Under the pieces are notes generated by a model that worked only from the letters and a program-made list of their open reading frames with translations, ran no database searches and was not told the DNA's origin. Shown here piece after piece: positions 5,202 through 11,653 of a stretch of DNA of 11,731 nucleotides. How positions within the stretch are numbered: position 1 is the first letter of the stretch; each line of letters begins with the position of its first letter. This stretch comes from JACOVP01 sp035289145 (GTDB lineage Archaea > Nanobdellota > Nanobdellia > SCGC-AAA011-G17 > UBA489): assembly GCA_035289145.1 (NCBI GenBank), contig DATDXZ010000048.1, positions 1 to 11,731 on the forward strand, read 5' to 3'. Position numbers and translations under genes: made by a program.

Positions 5202-5831
5202 ATGACAGCACTAAAAAACTGGCTCAATCCAGCCTATCTGACAGAGAAGAAGCAGCAACAGATCAAAGAGCAGTTTGCAAAAAATAAGCCTTTTCCCTAT
5301 TACATCTTCGAAGATTTCTTGCTTCCAGACAAAGCGATGGAGATAAGAAAAGCCTTGATGACTTTGCCCTTTGAAGAGAAAGACGCAGACTTATTTTTCT
5401 TCGCGCAGACAGAAGACTTGCTGCGAACACAAGAGTCGCTTATCCGGGGATTTATCAATTTTCTACAGTCAGAGGAATTGCAGGCATTGATTGCTACAAT
5501 AACAGGAAAAAAATTAGCTCCAACTATTGATGCATTTGGTGCTGTCTATCCGCCAACAGGATATCTCTTGCCGCATGATGACCAGCTCGAAGGAAGATCT
5601 ATTGCTTATGTTTACAATTTGTCCCAAGGTTTCAAGAAAAGTAACGGCGGTGCTTTGGAGTTGTTCTCCACAAAAGAGCATAAACCTCAAGAAGTAGTCA
5701 AATCCTATCCTCCAAAGTGGAATGCGTTCGTCATCTTCGAAGTCTCTCCGGATTCGTTCCATCAAGTGTCAGAAGTGCACACTAATAACCCCAGATTAAG
5801 CATTACAGGTTGGTTCCATGGCGAGCGATAA
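5202..5831 (+). CDS. 2-oxoglutarate/Fe(II) dioxygenase, Tpa1/Ofd1-like, catalytic member
   Basis: A 209-residue prolyl-hydroxylase-type oxygenase (double-stranded beta-helix fold). Such enzymes use O2 and 2-oxoglutarate to hydroxylate a protein or small substrate, releasing succinate and CO2. The start WLNPAYL and PFPYYIFEDFLLPDKAMEIR (residues 31-49) resemble the N-terminus of Tpa1/Ofd1/OGFOD1. The iron triad is present: H125 and D127 in LPHDDQ, H187 in SFHQVSEV, with R198 (NPRLSITGW) to hold 2-oxoglutarate. GGALELF (149-155) is the usual strand before the distal His region. Known family members hydroxylate a proline of ribosomal protein uS12, but the archaeal substrate is not known. It overlaps the next, catalytically degraded paralogue by 14 nt, so the two are co-translated. 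Confidence 0.88.
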   Translation: MTALKNWLNPAYLTEKKQQQIKEQFAKNKPFPYYIFEDFLLPDKAMEIRKALMTLPFEEKDADLFFFAQTEDLLRTQESLIRGFINFLQSEELQALIATITGKKLAPTIDAFGAVYPPTGYLLPHDDQLEGRSIAYVYNLSQGFKKSNGGALELFSTKEHKPQEVVKSYPPKWNAFVIFEVSPDSFHQVSEVHTNNPRLSITGWFHGER

Positions 5832-6441
5832 CAGAACAAAGATCGAGAAATGGCTCAATCCCATCTATTTGCAGGAAGAAATAATCAACGCGCTCAAAAA
5901 AGCATTTTTGCAGGAAAAAGAATTTTCACACGTCCAATTGCAAGACTTCTTCAAACCAGAAAAAGCAAAAACACTAGCGCAGCATCTCCAACGGGCGCAT
6001 TATCAGCAGAGGTATGTCCCTGATAAATATAGGTATGCTAAAGCAGACGAGATAGGCGCGCTTAAGACTGTTCAAGAAGTTTTCCAAGATGCTGTTTTTA
6101 GATTATGGCTGGAAGAAATAACAGGGAAAAAAGTTAAGGGATGCCATATGGAAGTAGTGCGATTTGTGCAAGGAGATTATACTTTGATGCATGATAGTGA
6201 AACGCCTGAAGAAGGAATAGTGATAATCTATGATCCAGCTCTGCCTTGGTCAGCAGGATCTGGAGGCTATGAAGTTTTTACCGTACCGGAAAAAGATCCT
6301 TTGATTCTACAGCCGCAGGCAAATACTTTGACAATTATAGGGGCAACGAAAGAAACGCTGCAGTTTACAAAGTATGTGAATAGTTTATGTAAAGATAAGA
6401 AACGATATTGTCTAAAAGTGAACTATAATAATCGAGAGTAA
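5818..6441 (+). CDS. 2OG-oxygenase-fold paralogue lacking iron ligands (likely non-catalytic partner)
   Basis: This 207-residue protein is a clear tandem paralogue of the gene before it: both share a WLNPxYL start, an F-x2-EF/PFxxxxxxDFFxPEKA-like segment, ITGKKx (101-105), an HD motif at residues 125-126 and GGYEVF/GGALELF (149-154). The iron site is broken: HxD reads H125-D126-S127, so D is replaced by S, and the distal His position aligns with Q182 in TLQFTKY. A late Arg (R196) remains near the 2-oxoglutarate position. It is predicted to have lost oxygenase activity and to serve as a binding or regulatory partner. The eukaryotic Tpa1/Ofd1 proteins have a catalytic N-terminal and a non-catalytic C-terminal DSBH domain in one chain; here the same arrangement appears as two genes overlapping by 14 nt. 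Residue alignments were made by eye. Confidence 0.78.
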   Translation: MASDNRTKIEKWLNPIYLQEEIINALKKAFLQEKEFSHVQLQDFFKPEKAKTLAQHLQRAHYQQRYVPDKYRYAKADEIGALKTVQEVFQDAVFRLWLEEITGKKVKGCHMEVVRFVQGDYTLMHDSETPEEGIVIIYDPALPWSAGSGGYEVFTVPEKDPLILQPQANTLTIIGATKETLQFTKYVNSLCKDKKRYCLKVNYNNRE

Positions 6442-6443
6442 GC

Positions 6444-6755
6444 TTAAGATAGATTCTTGAATTTTGGTGTTTCCCAGCCTACATAGACAGCTATACTTCC
6501 ACCAGCTACTATTGCAGGATAGAATAGAACGGGAACTAAATTATAAAATAATGCAGTAGTCATAGCAGCAGTTAGTATATTCGGTAGTTGATAATCTCGT
6601 ATATATTGTAAATATCTTTCTGGCCATGCTGTGGTTACTCCGGTAAGAAAAGAATATTCATCTGAAGGAGTAACATTCCAGGTCATATAAGACATACGCG
6701 CGCATTGCAATCTGAATTCTTTATCTGCTTTCTGAATAGCTGTGTCTAAATTCAT
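6444..6755 (-). CDS. Small membrane protein of unknown function
   Basis: This 103-residue protein matches no family I know. The first half is polar and helical (TAIQKADKEFRLQCARMSYM, then WPERYLQYIRDYQLP). The second half is hydrophobic, with one or two membrane segments near residues 60-80 (ILTAAMTTALFYNLVPVLFY) and 78-94 (FYPAIVAGGSIAVYVGW), followed by a short polar tail. A membrane hairpin with a cytoplasmic N-terminal domain is therefore likely. The start is supported by TTTAAA (6778-6783), 28 nt upstream, giving a leaderless mRNA. It converges on the 2OG operon with just 2 nt between stop codons, so transcription of either may affect the other. Confidence 0.65.
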   Translation of the reverse strand: MNLDTAIQKADKEFRLQCARMSYMTWNVTPSDEYSFLTGVTTAWPERYLQYIRDYQLPNILTAAMTTALFYNLVPVLFYPAIVAGGSIAVYVGWETPKFKNLS

Positions 6756-6777
6756 GAGTTCGAAGGCTAAATAAGTC

Positions 6778-6783
6778 TTTAAA
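6778..6783 (-). promoter_or_regulatory. TATA box for the 6444-6755 gene
   Basis: TTTAAA starts 28 nt before the ATG at 6755 on the minus strand. The site is palindromic but no plus-strand gene starts at the right distance. Confidence 0.5.
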
Positions 6784-6828
6784 AATCCAGTGGTAAAAAA
6801 GAAGAAAAGAAAGGCTCAACCAGAACCT

Positions 6829-6855
6829 AAAAGAAAAAAAGAAAAGATAAAGAAA
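6829..6855 (-). terminator. T-rich terminator of the acidic mini-protein
   Basis: The minus strand is almost pure T and C here, with runs of up to 7 T, starting 18 nt after the stop at 6873. On the plus strand it reads as lysine codons. A second T-rich patch is at 6795-6812. Confidence 0.5.
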
Positions 6856-6872
6856 GTGAAGAAGATGGTTTT

Positions 6873-6974
6873 TTACCAGTCTTCGTCTCCATCGTCACTT
6901 TCATCATCTTTATCATCGTCTGATTCATCATCGTCGCCCATAGCAAATAATTTCATCCAAGGTTCTTGTTGCAT
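6873..6974 (-). CDS. 33-residue highly acidic mini-protein
   Basis: A short gene starting MQQEPWMKLFAMG, followed by 21 residues of which 15 are Asp or Glu (GDDDESDDDKDDESDDGDED, then a final W). I do not recognise it. The start is supported by a strong ribosome binding site (GGAGTGA, 6982-6988) 7 nt before the ATG, a TATA box at 7050-7055 that predicts a start near 7026, and a T-tract terminator after the stop. It lies directly downstream of the Lrp-like gene on the same strand. Such tails mimic nucleic acid and can bind basic proteins such as ribosomal proteins or DNA-binding proteins; this is inference. The frame is also open and protein-like upstream (FWEEIHKKARSEQL) but without a start codon, so the gene could be a shortened or frameshifted form of a roughly 54-residue protein. 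Confidence 0.6.
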   Translation of the reverse strand: MQQEPWMKLFAMGDDDESDDDKDDESDDGDEDW

Positions 6975-6981
6975 GAGTTGT

Positions 6982-6988
6982 TCACTCC
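6982..6988 (-). promoter_or_regulatory. Shine-Dalgarno site of the acidic mini-protein
   Basis: Minus-strand GGAGTGA, 7 nt before the ATG at 6974. It is the main evidence for this start. Confidence 0.6.
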
Positions 6989-7049
6989 TTGCTTTTTTGT
7001 GGATCTCTTCCCAGAAGGAAAGATGCCCTTGGACATAGCAAGCCTCTAT

Positions 7050-7055
7050 TTAAAG
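7050..7055 (-). promoter_or_regulatory. TATA box between the Lrp-like gene and the mini-protein
   Basis: Minus-strand TTTAAA lies right after the Lrp-like stop (7060). It would start transcription near 7026, leaving about 50 nt of leader before the ATG at 6974. The mini-protein may also be read from the Lrp-like transcript. Confidence 0.45.
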
Positions 7056-7059
7056 CTAT

Positions 7060-7542
7060 CTAATGGGCTCGGAGAGCGTGTTCCATCTCCAAGTAGCTAG
7101 GATCGCTGAGAAATTGTTCTCGTTTCAGGTCATCGATAATGTAGTACACTTGTTTGGTCTTCAGAGGATACTGTTCTTCCATAGTTTCTAAAAACTCTTC
7201 CAGTTCTTTGAGGTTTCGAAATATGCCTTCCAAGAGGTAATCATAGCCGTTGTTGATCCGATAAGCTGAATTGATAGACTTATGACTTAAGATAAATTCC
7301 CGAAACTGCTCTCGCTGCTCTTTGGCTAGTTTAATAATAATCTGAGCTCTCGTGGCAAACCCAAGTTTTCCAAAGTCAATCAGAGTTGTATACTTAGTCA
7401 TCAGCGGTGAACGGTCCTTCATATGGTCAAAAATAGTCGAGACAGGAATGCCTGTTTTTCTCGATAAGGTTGTTAATTTCATGCGTGCATTGTCTCTAAG
7501 ATAAGACAGCACCAATAATGTTTTGTCTGGTATGTTCTGCAT
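7060..7542 (-). CDS. Lrp/AsnC-type transcription regulator
   Basis: A 160-residue regulator with the usual two-part Lrp layout. Residues 5-48 are a winged helix-turn-helix (LLVLSYLRDNARMKLTTLSR, then KTGIPVSTIFDHM), where IPVSTIFDHM is the recognition helix. Residues 64-140 are the ligand-sensing RAM domain, a beta-alpha-beta fold (TRAQIIIKLAKEQREQF, then NSAYRINNGYDYLLEGIFRN and LKELEEF). It should bind DNA as a dimer or higher oligomer and may sense an amino acid or act without a ligand. The start at 7542 is set by a good ribosome binding site (GGAGGCGA, 7547-7554); the longer in-frame start at 7611 is rejected. It is divergent from the AbrB-PhoU regulator across an AT-rich 160-bp region, so it may control both. 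Confidence 0.85.
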   Translation of the reverse strand: MQNIPDKTLLVLSYLRDNARMKLTTLSRKTGIPVSTIFDHMKDRSPLMTKYTTLIDFGKLGFATRAQIIIKLAKEQREQFREFILSHKSINSAYRINNGYDYLLEGIFRNLKELEEFLETMEEQYPLKTKQVYYIIDDLKREQFLSDPSYLEMEHALRAH

Positions 7543-7546
7543 AATC

Positions 7547-7554
7547 TCGCCTCC
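7547..7554 (-). promoter_or_regulatory. Shine-Dalgarno site of the Lrp-like gene
   Basis: Minus-strand GGAGGCGA, 4 nt before the ATG at 7542, near-consensus. It shows that this mRNA has a leader, unlike most neighbours. Confidence 0.7.
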
Positions 7555-7608
7555 TTTGCGAAGTTTTGGAATATATACGAAAAAAGCGGAAAAACACTTA
7601 GATTTAAC

Positions 7609-7626
7609 CATTAAATTATAATAATG
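7609..7626. promoter_or_regulatory. Inverted repeat CATTA-N8-TAATG in the divergent regulator promoter
   Basis: CATTA (7609-7613) and TAATG (7622-7626) form an 18-bp imperfect palindrome within the region shared by the Lrp-like and AbrB-PhoU genes. Size and AT-rich centre fit an Lrp-type operator, but short AT-rich repeats occur often by chance. Confidence 0.25.
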
Positions 7627-7675
7627 TCCTTAAATATTAGAATAATTACAATATATACTCTATAGCCCTCAAATA

Positions 7676-7683
7676 TTTATATA
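7676..7683 (+). promoter_or_regulatory. TATA box for the AbrB-PhoU gene
   Basis: TTTATATA starts 27 nt before the ATG at 7703, which suggests a leaderless transcript. Confidence 0.6.
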
Positions 7684-7702
7684 AAACCGGAAATCTTCTG
7701 AT

Positions 7703-8626
7703 ATGCAGCGAAAAGTGAATCAGATAGGCCCCAGTACATTAATGGTTTCTTTGCCGAGCAAATGGGCAAAACGATACAATGTCAGAAAAGGAGATTCTGT
7801 AGAAGTAACAGAAGAGGGCAAAAGTCTGCATATCTATCCAGAAAGAAACACAAGCGAAGGTAAGAAAGTACATATAAAATTAGAGCAAGAGAATGCTACG
7901 TTGGCCAGGTATTATCTTGCGGCTGCTTATCGTTCTGGAGCTGACGAGATAGAAGTGCATTTGTCAAAAAGTACTATTAGAGATGATAAGGAAGGAAAAG
8001 AAGAAGACATACACGATTTCTTGCAGAAGACCATGGAGCAGTTTATTGGTATGGGTATTGTACGAAATACACCCTCTCTCTACATAGTAAAAGAGCTTGC
8101 ATCAGTCAAGGAAGAAGAGTTTGATACAACTCTGCGGAGAATTTTTTTCTCATTGATGGTGACGAATGACGATCTCATCACAAATATCAAGAAATACAAT
8201 CAGCAATCATTAAACCACTTGTTTCAATATGCAGACATCCAAGTCAATAAGTTTGTTGATTATTGTTTGCGCATGTTGGAGAAAACAAAAACAATAAATC
8301 CCATCTTATATACAGTAATCATTCATCTGGAGGAGTTTGGTGATGGTTTAAAGTATATAGCAAAGCAGGCGGCGCAGAAAAAAGTGGACGCAAAGACTTT
8401 AGAGATTATAGAGTCTGTCAAGCAGCTCTTGATGTTTACGGAGAAGTATTTCTACACTGGTAAAAGTGAATTCTTAATAGAGTATGAAGGAGCGAAGAGA
8501 ATGCTTCGAGAAAAATTAAATGCTTTTGAAAAGATAAGCGATCAAATTATTTGGCTGAAAGTAAACAAACTTATGAGCCAGACTGCAGGAATTGTCGACG
8601 CTAAATTATTGATGCAGTGTCATTAA
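7703..8626 (+). CDS. AbrB-PhoU fusion regulator
   Basis: This 307-residue protein has an N-terminal SpoVT/AbrB-type DNA-binding domain, residues 1-46 (RKVNQIGPSTLMVSLPSKWA, then GDSVEVTEEGKSLHIYP; the swapped-hairpin beta fold), followed by a linker with charged residues (92-105) and a C-terminal PhoU-like helical region (about 130-300, e.g. FFSLMVTNDDLITNI, FVDYCLRMLEKT, HLEEFGDGLKYIAKQ). Archaea often carry this fusion, annotated as phosphate uptake regulator. PhoU domains bind metal clusters and in bacteria link phosphate transport to signalling. No pst transporter or phoB/R-like gene is nearby, so a phosphate role is not shown. It is divergent from the Lrp-like gene and its stop shares the palindrome TTAA with the stop of the convergent kinase gene. 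Confidence 0.85.
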   Translation: MQRKVNQIGPSTLMVSLPSKWAKRYNVRKGDSVEVTEEGKSLHIYPERNTSEGKKVHIKLEQENATLARYYLAAAYRSGADEIEVHLSKSTIRDDKEGKEEDIHDFLQKTMEQFIGMGIVRNTPSLYIVKELASVKEEEFDTTLRRIFFSLMVTNDDLITNIKKYNQQSLNHLFQYADIQVNKFVDYCLRMLEKTKTINPILYTVIIHLEEFGDGLKYIAKQAAQKKVDAKTLEIIESVKQLLMFTEKYFYTGKSEFLIEYEGAKRMLREKLNAFEKISDQIIWLKVNKLMSQTAGIVDAKLLMQCH

Positions 8627-10293
8627 ATTAAGAGAAGATCTTCTAAAGGGGCTGCAGAATGTCGATCAAGAGATTGAAGAGCTGCTAGCGCGCGTTGAGC
8701 TCGTTGCGTATAGTATTCTTGTAATTTTTTTTGTTCTGATAGATCAGATCCATAAGAATGACTTTCGAGAACGCCGCGGACTTGCAAAGCCCGAAAGAGA
8801 GCGCCATACTGGTAATCTCTGTAACATTCTTCAAAAGAGATGCATCCTTGATCTTGCTGATAGTAGGCATGAAGTGCTTCTGTTTGTTCGCTCTCTGTCA
8901 AACAAAATTTGTCATGTTCGAGAAGTGCTGCTAGATCGAGATTTCTTGTAGCCAGGCACAAATGTTCAAGATCTAGAATAGTAAATGATGTTGTGCGAGA
9001 GAGAACATTGTCTGGGTGAAGGTCTCCATGAATAACATTTTTAGGCTGCTGATCGAGCTGCTCAGCAAGTCGATAAAGAGCAGTAAGAACCCTAGACTTC
9101 TGTTGTTCTGAGGGTACTCGTTGGCCGTATCTTTGTTCTAGGTAAGGTGCATATTGGCGTGCAATTAAAAGTCCCGGAGGGAATTTTTCCTGTTGTTTTT
9201 TAAGGAGTGTATGAACTTGATATAAAAAAGGCATAAATTGCGCTAAGTCTGATTTCAGTAATACATTTCCAGGAATTCGTCGTAAGACAAGATACTGTTT
9301 GTCTTTGTGTATAAAGCATGTCAGTGGTTGTGCTACTGCTTCTTTGTCATCGAAGAAAGTGTACAATGTTTGGTCAAGAAGATATTCTCGAGTAAGATGT
9401 TCAGAGGGATTGTCCCGTTTGAAGATAAAGGTGTCATGCAGTAATCCTTCGCTGCCAATCTCAAGAACTTCATGTCGGGACGTTCCAAGACGGCGGAATT
9501 GCTGAAGATAGTCTGGATCCTCAAGAAGAAGATCTACAGTTTTTTTCCATTGCTGTTGGCGTTTTTCATACATCCTTGGGTTTTGTTGTGTAAGGAAATC
9601 AAGAACATAAGCGTAGAAGCAGTTCATAGGTATGCGGAGAAGATCAACAATGTCACAAGCGCGTGAAAAATGTTTTTCCGCGGTGTGAGGCATTCCTCTC
9701 GCGAGCATTTCTAGTCCCCTCCCAAAAACAAACTGAGGACGCTTGTTGAAATTTGCAATAGTCGAAGAAACACTCATGCCTACATCATGAAGAGAGTGCC
9801 ATAACCTGATAAGAGGATTTGCTTTTTGATAGACACGAAGAAGAGAAACTGCGTGTCGTAGGCCAAGATCATAATCATTTCTAGTGATGTCTAATGATAC
9901 TTGAAGTTTTCTTTTCAGCAGAGGGTCGCGTGCTAATGATTGAGCATCTTCAAGAAATCGAAGCATTGCTGGTGTAGTTTTGGCAATTTTCTCTTCTAGA
10001 TTTCCTCTTTGTAGCTGACGAAAGCTTAGCTTTATAGCTTGCAATGCTACAGCTAAGCCGCGTGGAGAAAAAGAATTAAGAGGTAAATAAAGAAGAGTGG
10101 TAAAGAGGCCGGATGTCAGAAAACCATGAATGAGAGAGAAATAAGGTTGTGATAGTTGATGATCTTCATGATGAAAATATGCTGCTGCAGCTCCCGCAAG
10201 AACTCCGGCAGATAAAGAAACTAAGGTTTTTTGACGACTAATGCGTCGAGATGCCAAGATTTCCTCTGCAGTGATGGTATCTTCTAAGTCCAT
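8623..10293 (-). CDS. Membrane-anchored APH-like (aminoglycoside/choline kinase-fold) kinase
   Basis: A 556-residue protein with three parts. Residues 24-41 (LVSLSAGVLAGAAAAYF) and 53-72 (SLIHGFLTSGLFTTLLYLPL) are membrane helices forming a hairpin. Residues about 82-265 are all-helical, with TPR-like stretches (GRGLEMLARGMPHTAEKHFS). Residues about 272-540 form an APH/protein-kinase-like domain: K292 (FIFKRD) as the expected ATP-binding lysine, the catalytic loop HGDLHPDN (422-429) with base D424 and N429, and the metal-binding ILDLEHL (439-445, D441). The kinase should face the cytoplasm. Substrate is unknown: choline/ethanolamine, sugars and small alcohols are all typical. It starts 5 nt after the stop of the secreted TSP3 protein, so the two form an operon. 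GC content looks higher than that of the left part of the window by eye. Confidence 0.8.
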   Translation of the reverse strand: MDLEDTITAEEILASRRISRQKTLVSLSAGVLAGAAAAYFHHEDHQLSQPYFSLIHGFLTSGLFTTLLYLPLNSFSPRGLAVALQAIKLSFRQLQRGNLEEKIAKTTPAMLRFLEDAQSLARDPLLKRKLQVSLDITRNDYDLGLRHAVSLLRVYQKANPLIRLWHSLHDVGMSVSSTIANFNKRPQFVFGRGLEMLARGMPHTAEKHFSRACDIVDLLRIPMNCFYAYVLDFLTQQNPRMYEKRQQQWKKTVDLLLEDPDYLQQFRRLGTSRHEVLEIGSEGLLHDTFIFKRDNPSEHLTREYLLDQTLYTFFDDKEAVAQPLTCFIHKDKQYLVLRRIPGNVLLKSDLAQFMPFLYQVHTLLKKQQEKFPPGLLIARQYAPYLEQRYGQRVPSEQQKSRVLTALYRLAEQLDQQPKNVIHGDLHPDNVLSRTTSFTILDLEHLCLATRNLDLAALLEHDKFCLTESEQTEALHAYYQQDQGCISFEECYRDYQYGALFRALQVRGVLESHSYGSDLSEQKKLQEYYTQRAQRALAALQSLDRHSAAPLEDLLLI

Positions 10294-10298
10294 GAATA

Positions 10299-11489
10299 TT
10301 AGCTTTTAATCAAGACACTAAATCCAGCAGTCACCATAATGCCGACGGCAAAGCCAATTAAAAAAGGAATAAATCCTTTAGTGCTGTCTTGATCATCTGT
10401 TGGTTGTTCTTTTTGTGTAATATCTTCTTTAAGTTCTTCATCTTCATTGGCGCTCGTAGTGTCAATCTCATCTTCATCAGTTTCTTGTTGAGTTGGTCGT
10501 GGTGTAAGGTCTAAAGCGTCGCAAGTGCCGTCCTCATCGCTGTCAATAGGGCAACCAGCTCCATCAACATCGCAGATGCTGATAGTGTCTAAGCATTCAT
10601 CGCTATTGTCAGGAACTCCATCACCATCGCCGTCATTTTCGTCTGCAGGCTCTTCCTCTTCTGCTTCTTCAACATCGAAGTTAAAAGTGAAGATGCGGCC
10701 ATGCTTTCCACCGAAGCGGTCATCGCCGGAAATAAAAACAGTCACTTCGTCGCTGCCAGTGTCGTCAACAGAAACAGATGTTGTCTTTTCTCCTTCCTCT
10801 CCGGCGGCAATCTCGCTGATAGTAGTCGATTTGTCAATGTCGAGATCATTGGATTCTATCTGAATATTAATATTCACCAGTTGAATGTCTGAAGAGCTTT
10901 CAAAAGCATTTCTAATTTTAAAGCGCAAGTCATAATCTTCATCAACAATAATAGTCTCTGTCGAGTCTTCGCTAACAGTTTCAAAATCACCATCAGGTCC
11001 CTTGATCTCAACTGAAAGAAGATTCAAATCATTTTTGAGTTGCAGTTTTACAGGAATAGAGTTACTCGTGACAGATCCTTCACAATTAAATGGGTTTGGT
11101 GTAGTGGCATTGATTTTGTCAGCAGTTAATGAGAGTGTTCCTATTTCTACTTCCCCGCGTTCTTCTAGTTCTTCATCAACAACATCAAAATCAGTAGTGG
11201 TTATAGTGACTAAAGTAGTACCTGTTTGACCAAAATTTAATTCAGAAGTTTCATTAATATTAATATTTGATCGACGAAAATCATTGCGCTCGACAAACTG
11301 TAAATTAATATTTTGAAGATTACAGTCTGTAAAAGCATTACTAAATGCAAGAGTGCTCGAGAAAAATTCTCGTTTATGAGTGCTTGATCCTCCATAACGA
11401 AGCTGGGAATCAGTGATCTGAAGATTCGCCTCAGCTACGAAGGAAAGTAGGAAGAATGCACAAAAGAGGCTTGGGAAAAGTGCTTTCAT
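10299..11489 (-). CDS. Secreted, membrane-anchored surface protein with thrombospondin type-3 repeats
   Basis: This 396-residue protein has a signal peptide (residues 1-21, ALFPSLFCAFFLLSFVAEA), a long extracellular part, an acidic Ca2+-binding region and a C-terminal membrane helix (373-393, FIPFLIGFAVGIMVTAGFSV) with a short basic tail. Residues 22-270 alternate beta-strand-like stretches, which suggests beta-sandwich domains; C56 and C136 could pair. Thrombospondin type-3 motifs are at 283-299 (DENDGDGDGVPDNSDEC) and 306-327 (CDVDGAGCPIDSDEDGTC), with regularly spaced Asp for Ca2+. Residues 336-370 are a Thr/Ser/Glu/Asp-rich stalk. The design, a signal peptide plus Ca2+ repeats plus stalk plus TM anchor, fits an archaeal cell-surface protein; its partner is unknown. 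It is the first gene of an operon with the kinase. TATA box at 11516-11523. Confidence 0.82.
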   Translation of the reverse strand: MKALFPSLFCAFFLLSFVAEANLQITDSQLRYGGSSTHKREFFSSTLAFSNAFTDCNLQNINLQFVERNDFRRSNININETSELNFGQTGTTLVTITTTDFDVVDEELEERGEVEIGTLSLTADKINATTPNPFNCEGSVTSNSIPVKLQLKNDLNLLSVEIKGPDGDFETVSEDSTETIIVDEDYDLRFKIRNAFESSSDIQLVNINIQIESNDLDIDKSTTISEIAAGEEGEKTTSVSVDDTGSDEVTVFISGDDRFGGKHGRIFTFNFDVEEAEEEEPADENDGDGDGVPDNSDECLDTISICDVDGAGCPIDSDEDGTCDALDLTPRPTQQETDEDEIDTTSANEDEELKEDITQKEQPTDDQDSTKGFIPFLIGFAVGIMVTAGFSVLIKS

Positions 11490-11506
11490 GGAGAATTGAT
11501 ACTATC

Positions 11507-11532
11507 GGCAAGTGATTTATAAAGTTATTGCC
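11507..11532. promoter_or_regulatory. Promoter of the surface-protein operon with flanking inverted repeat
   Basis: Minus-strand TTTATAAA (11516-11523) starts 34 nt before the ATG at 11489. It is framed by GGCAA (11507-11511) and TTGCC (11528-11532), a 5-bp inverted repeat with 16 nt between. A repressor binding there would block TBP. The short arms may be chance. Confidence 0.45.
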
Positions 11533-11623
11533 AAGGGTGTGCATATCCTTAAAAAGGAAGGAAAAAAAGTCAAGGAGATGTATACGAAACAAACTAGTAT
11601 CTTGACAACTTAATTCTGAAATA

Positions 11624-11633
11624 TTTATATATT
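11624..11633 (+). promoter_or_regulatory. TATA box for the right-edge transposase
   Basis: TTTATATATT starts 30 nt before the ATG at 11654, which suggests a leaderless transcript. Confidence 0.5.
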
Positions 11634-11653
11634 AGTGATTATTTTTATTAGTT

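Noticed and set aside
6974..7036. 27-residue frame starting MSKG at 7036
   Set aside because: It starts only 19 nt after the TATA box, has no ribosome binding site and no recognisable sequence; kept only as a possible frameshift partner of the mini-protein.
6790..7038. A plus-strand open frame starting with GTG: Lys-rich head then Ser-rich part
   Set aside because: The Lys-rich part is the mirror of a T-rich terminator and the Ser run mirrors the Asp/Glu codons of the minus-strand mini-protein, which has a ribosome binding site and TATA box. No plus-strand promoter fits the start.
9299..9666. Plus-strand small frames within the kinase gene
   Set aside because: They lie inside a long kinase frame with catalytic motifs and have no features of their own.
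10525..10863. Ser-rich plus-strand frame
   Set aside because: It is a shadow of the Asp/Glu-rich region of the surface protein on the minus strand.
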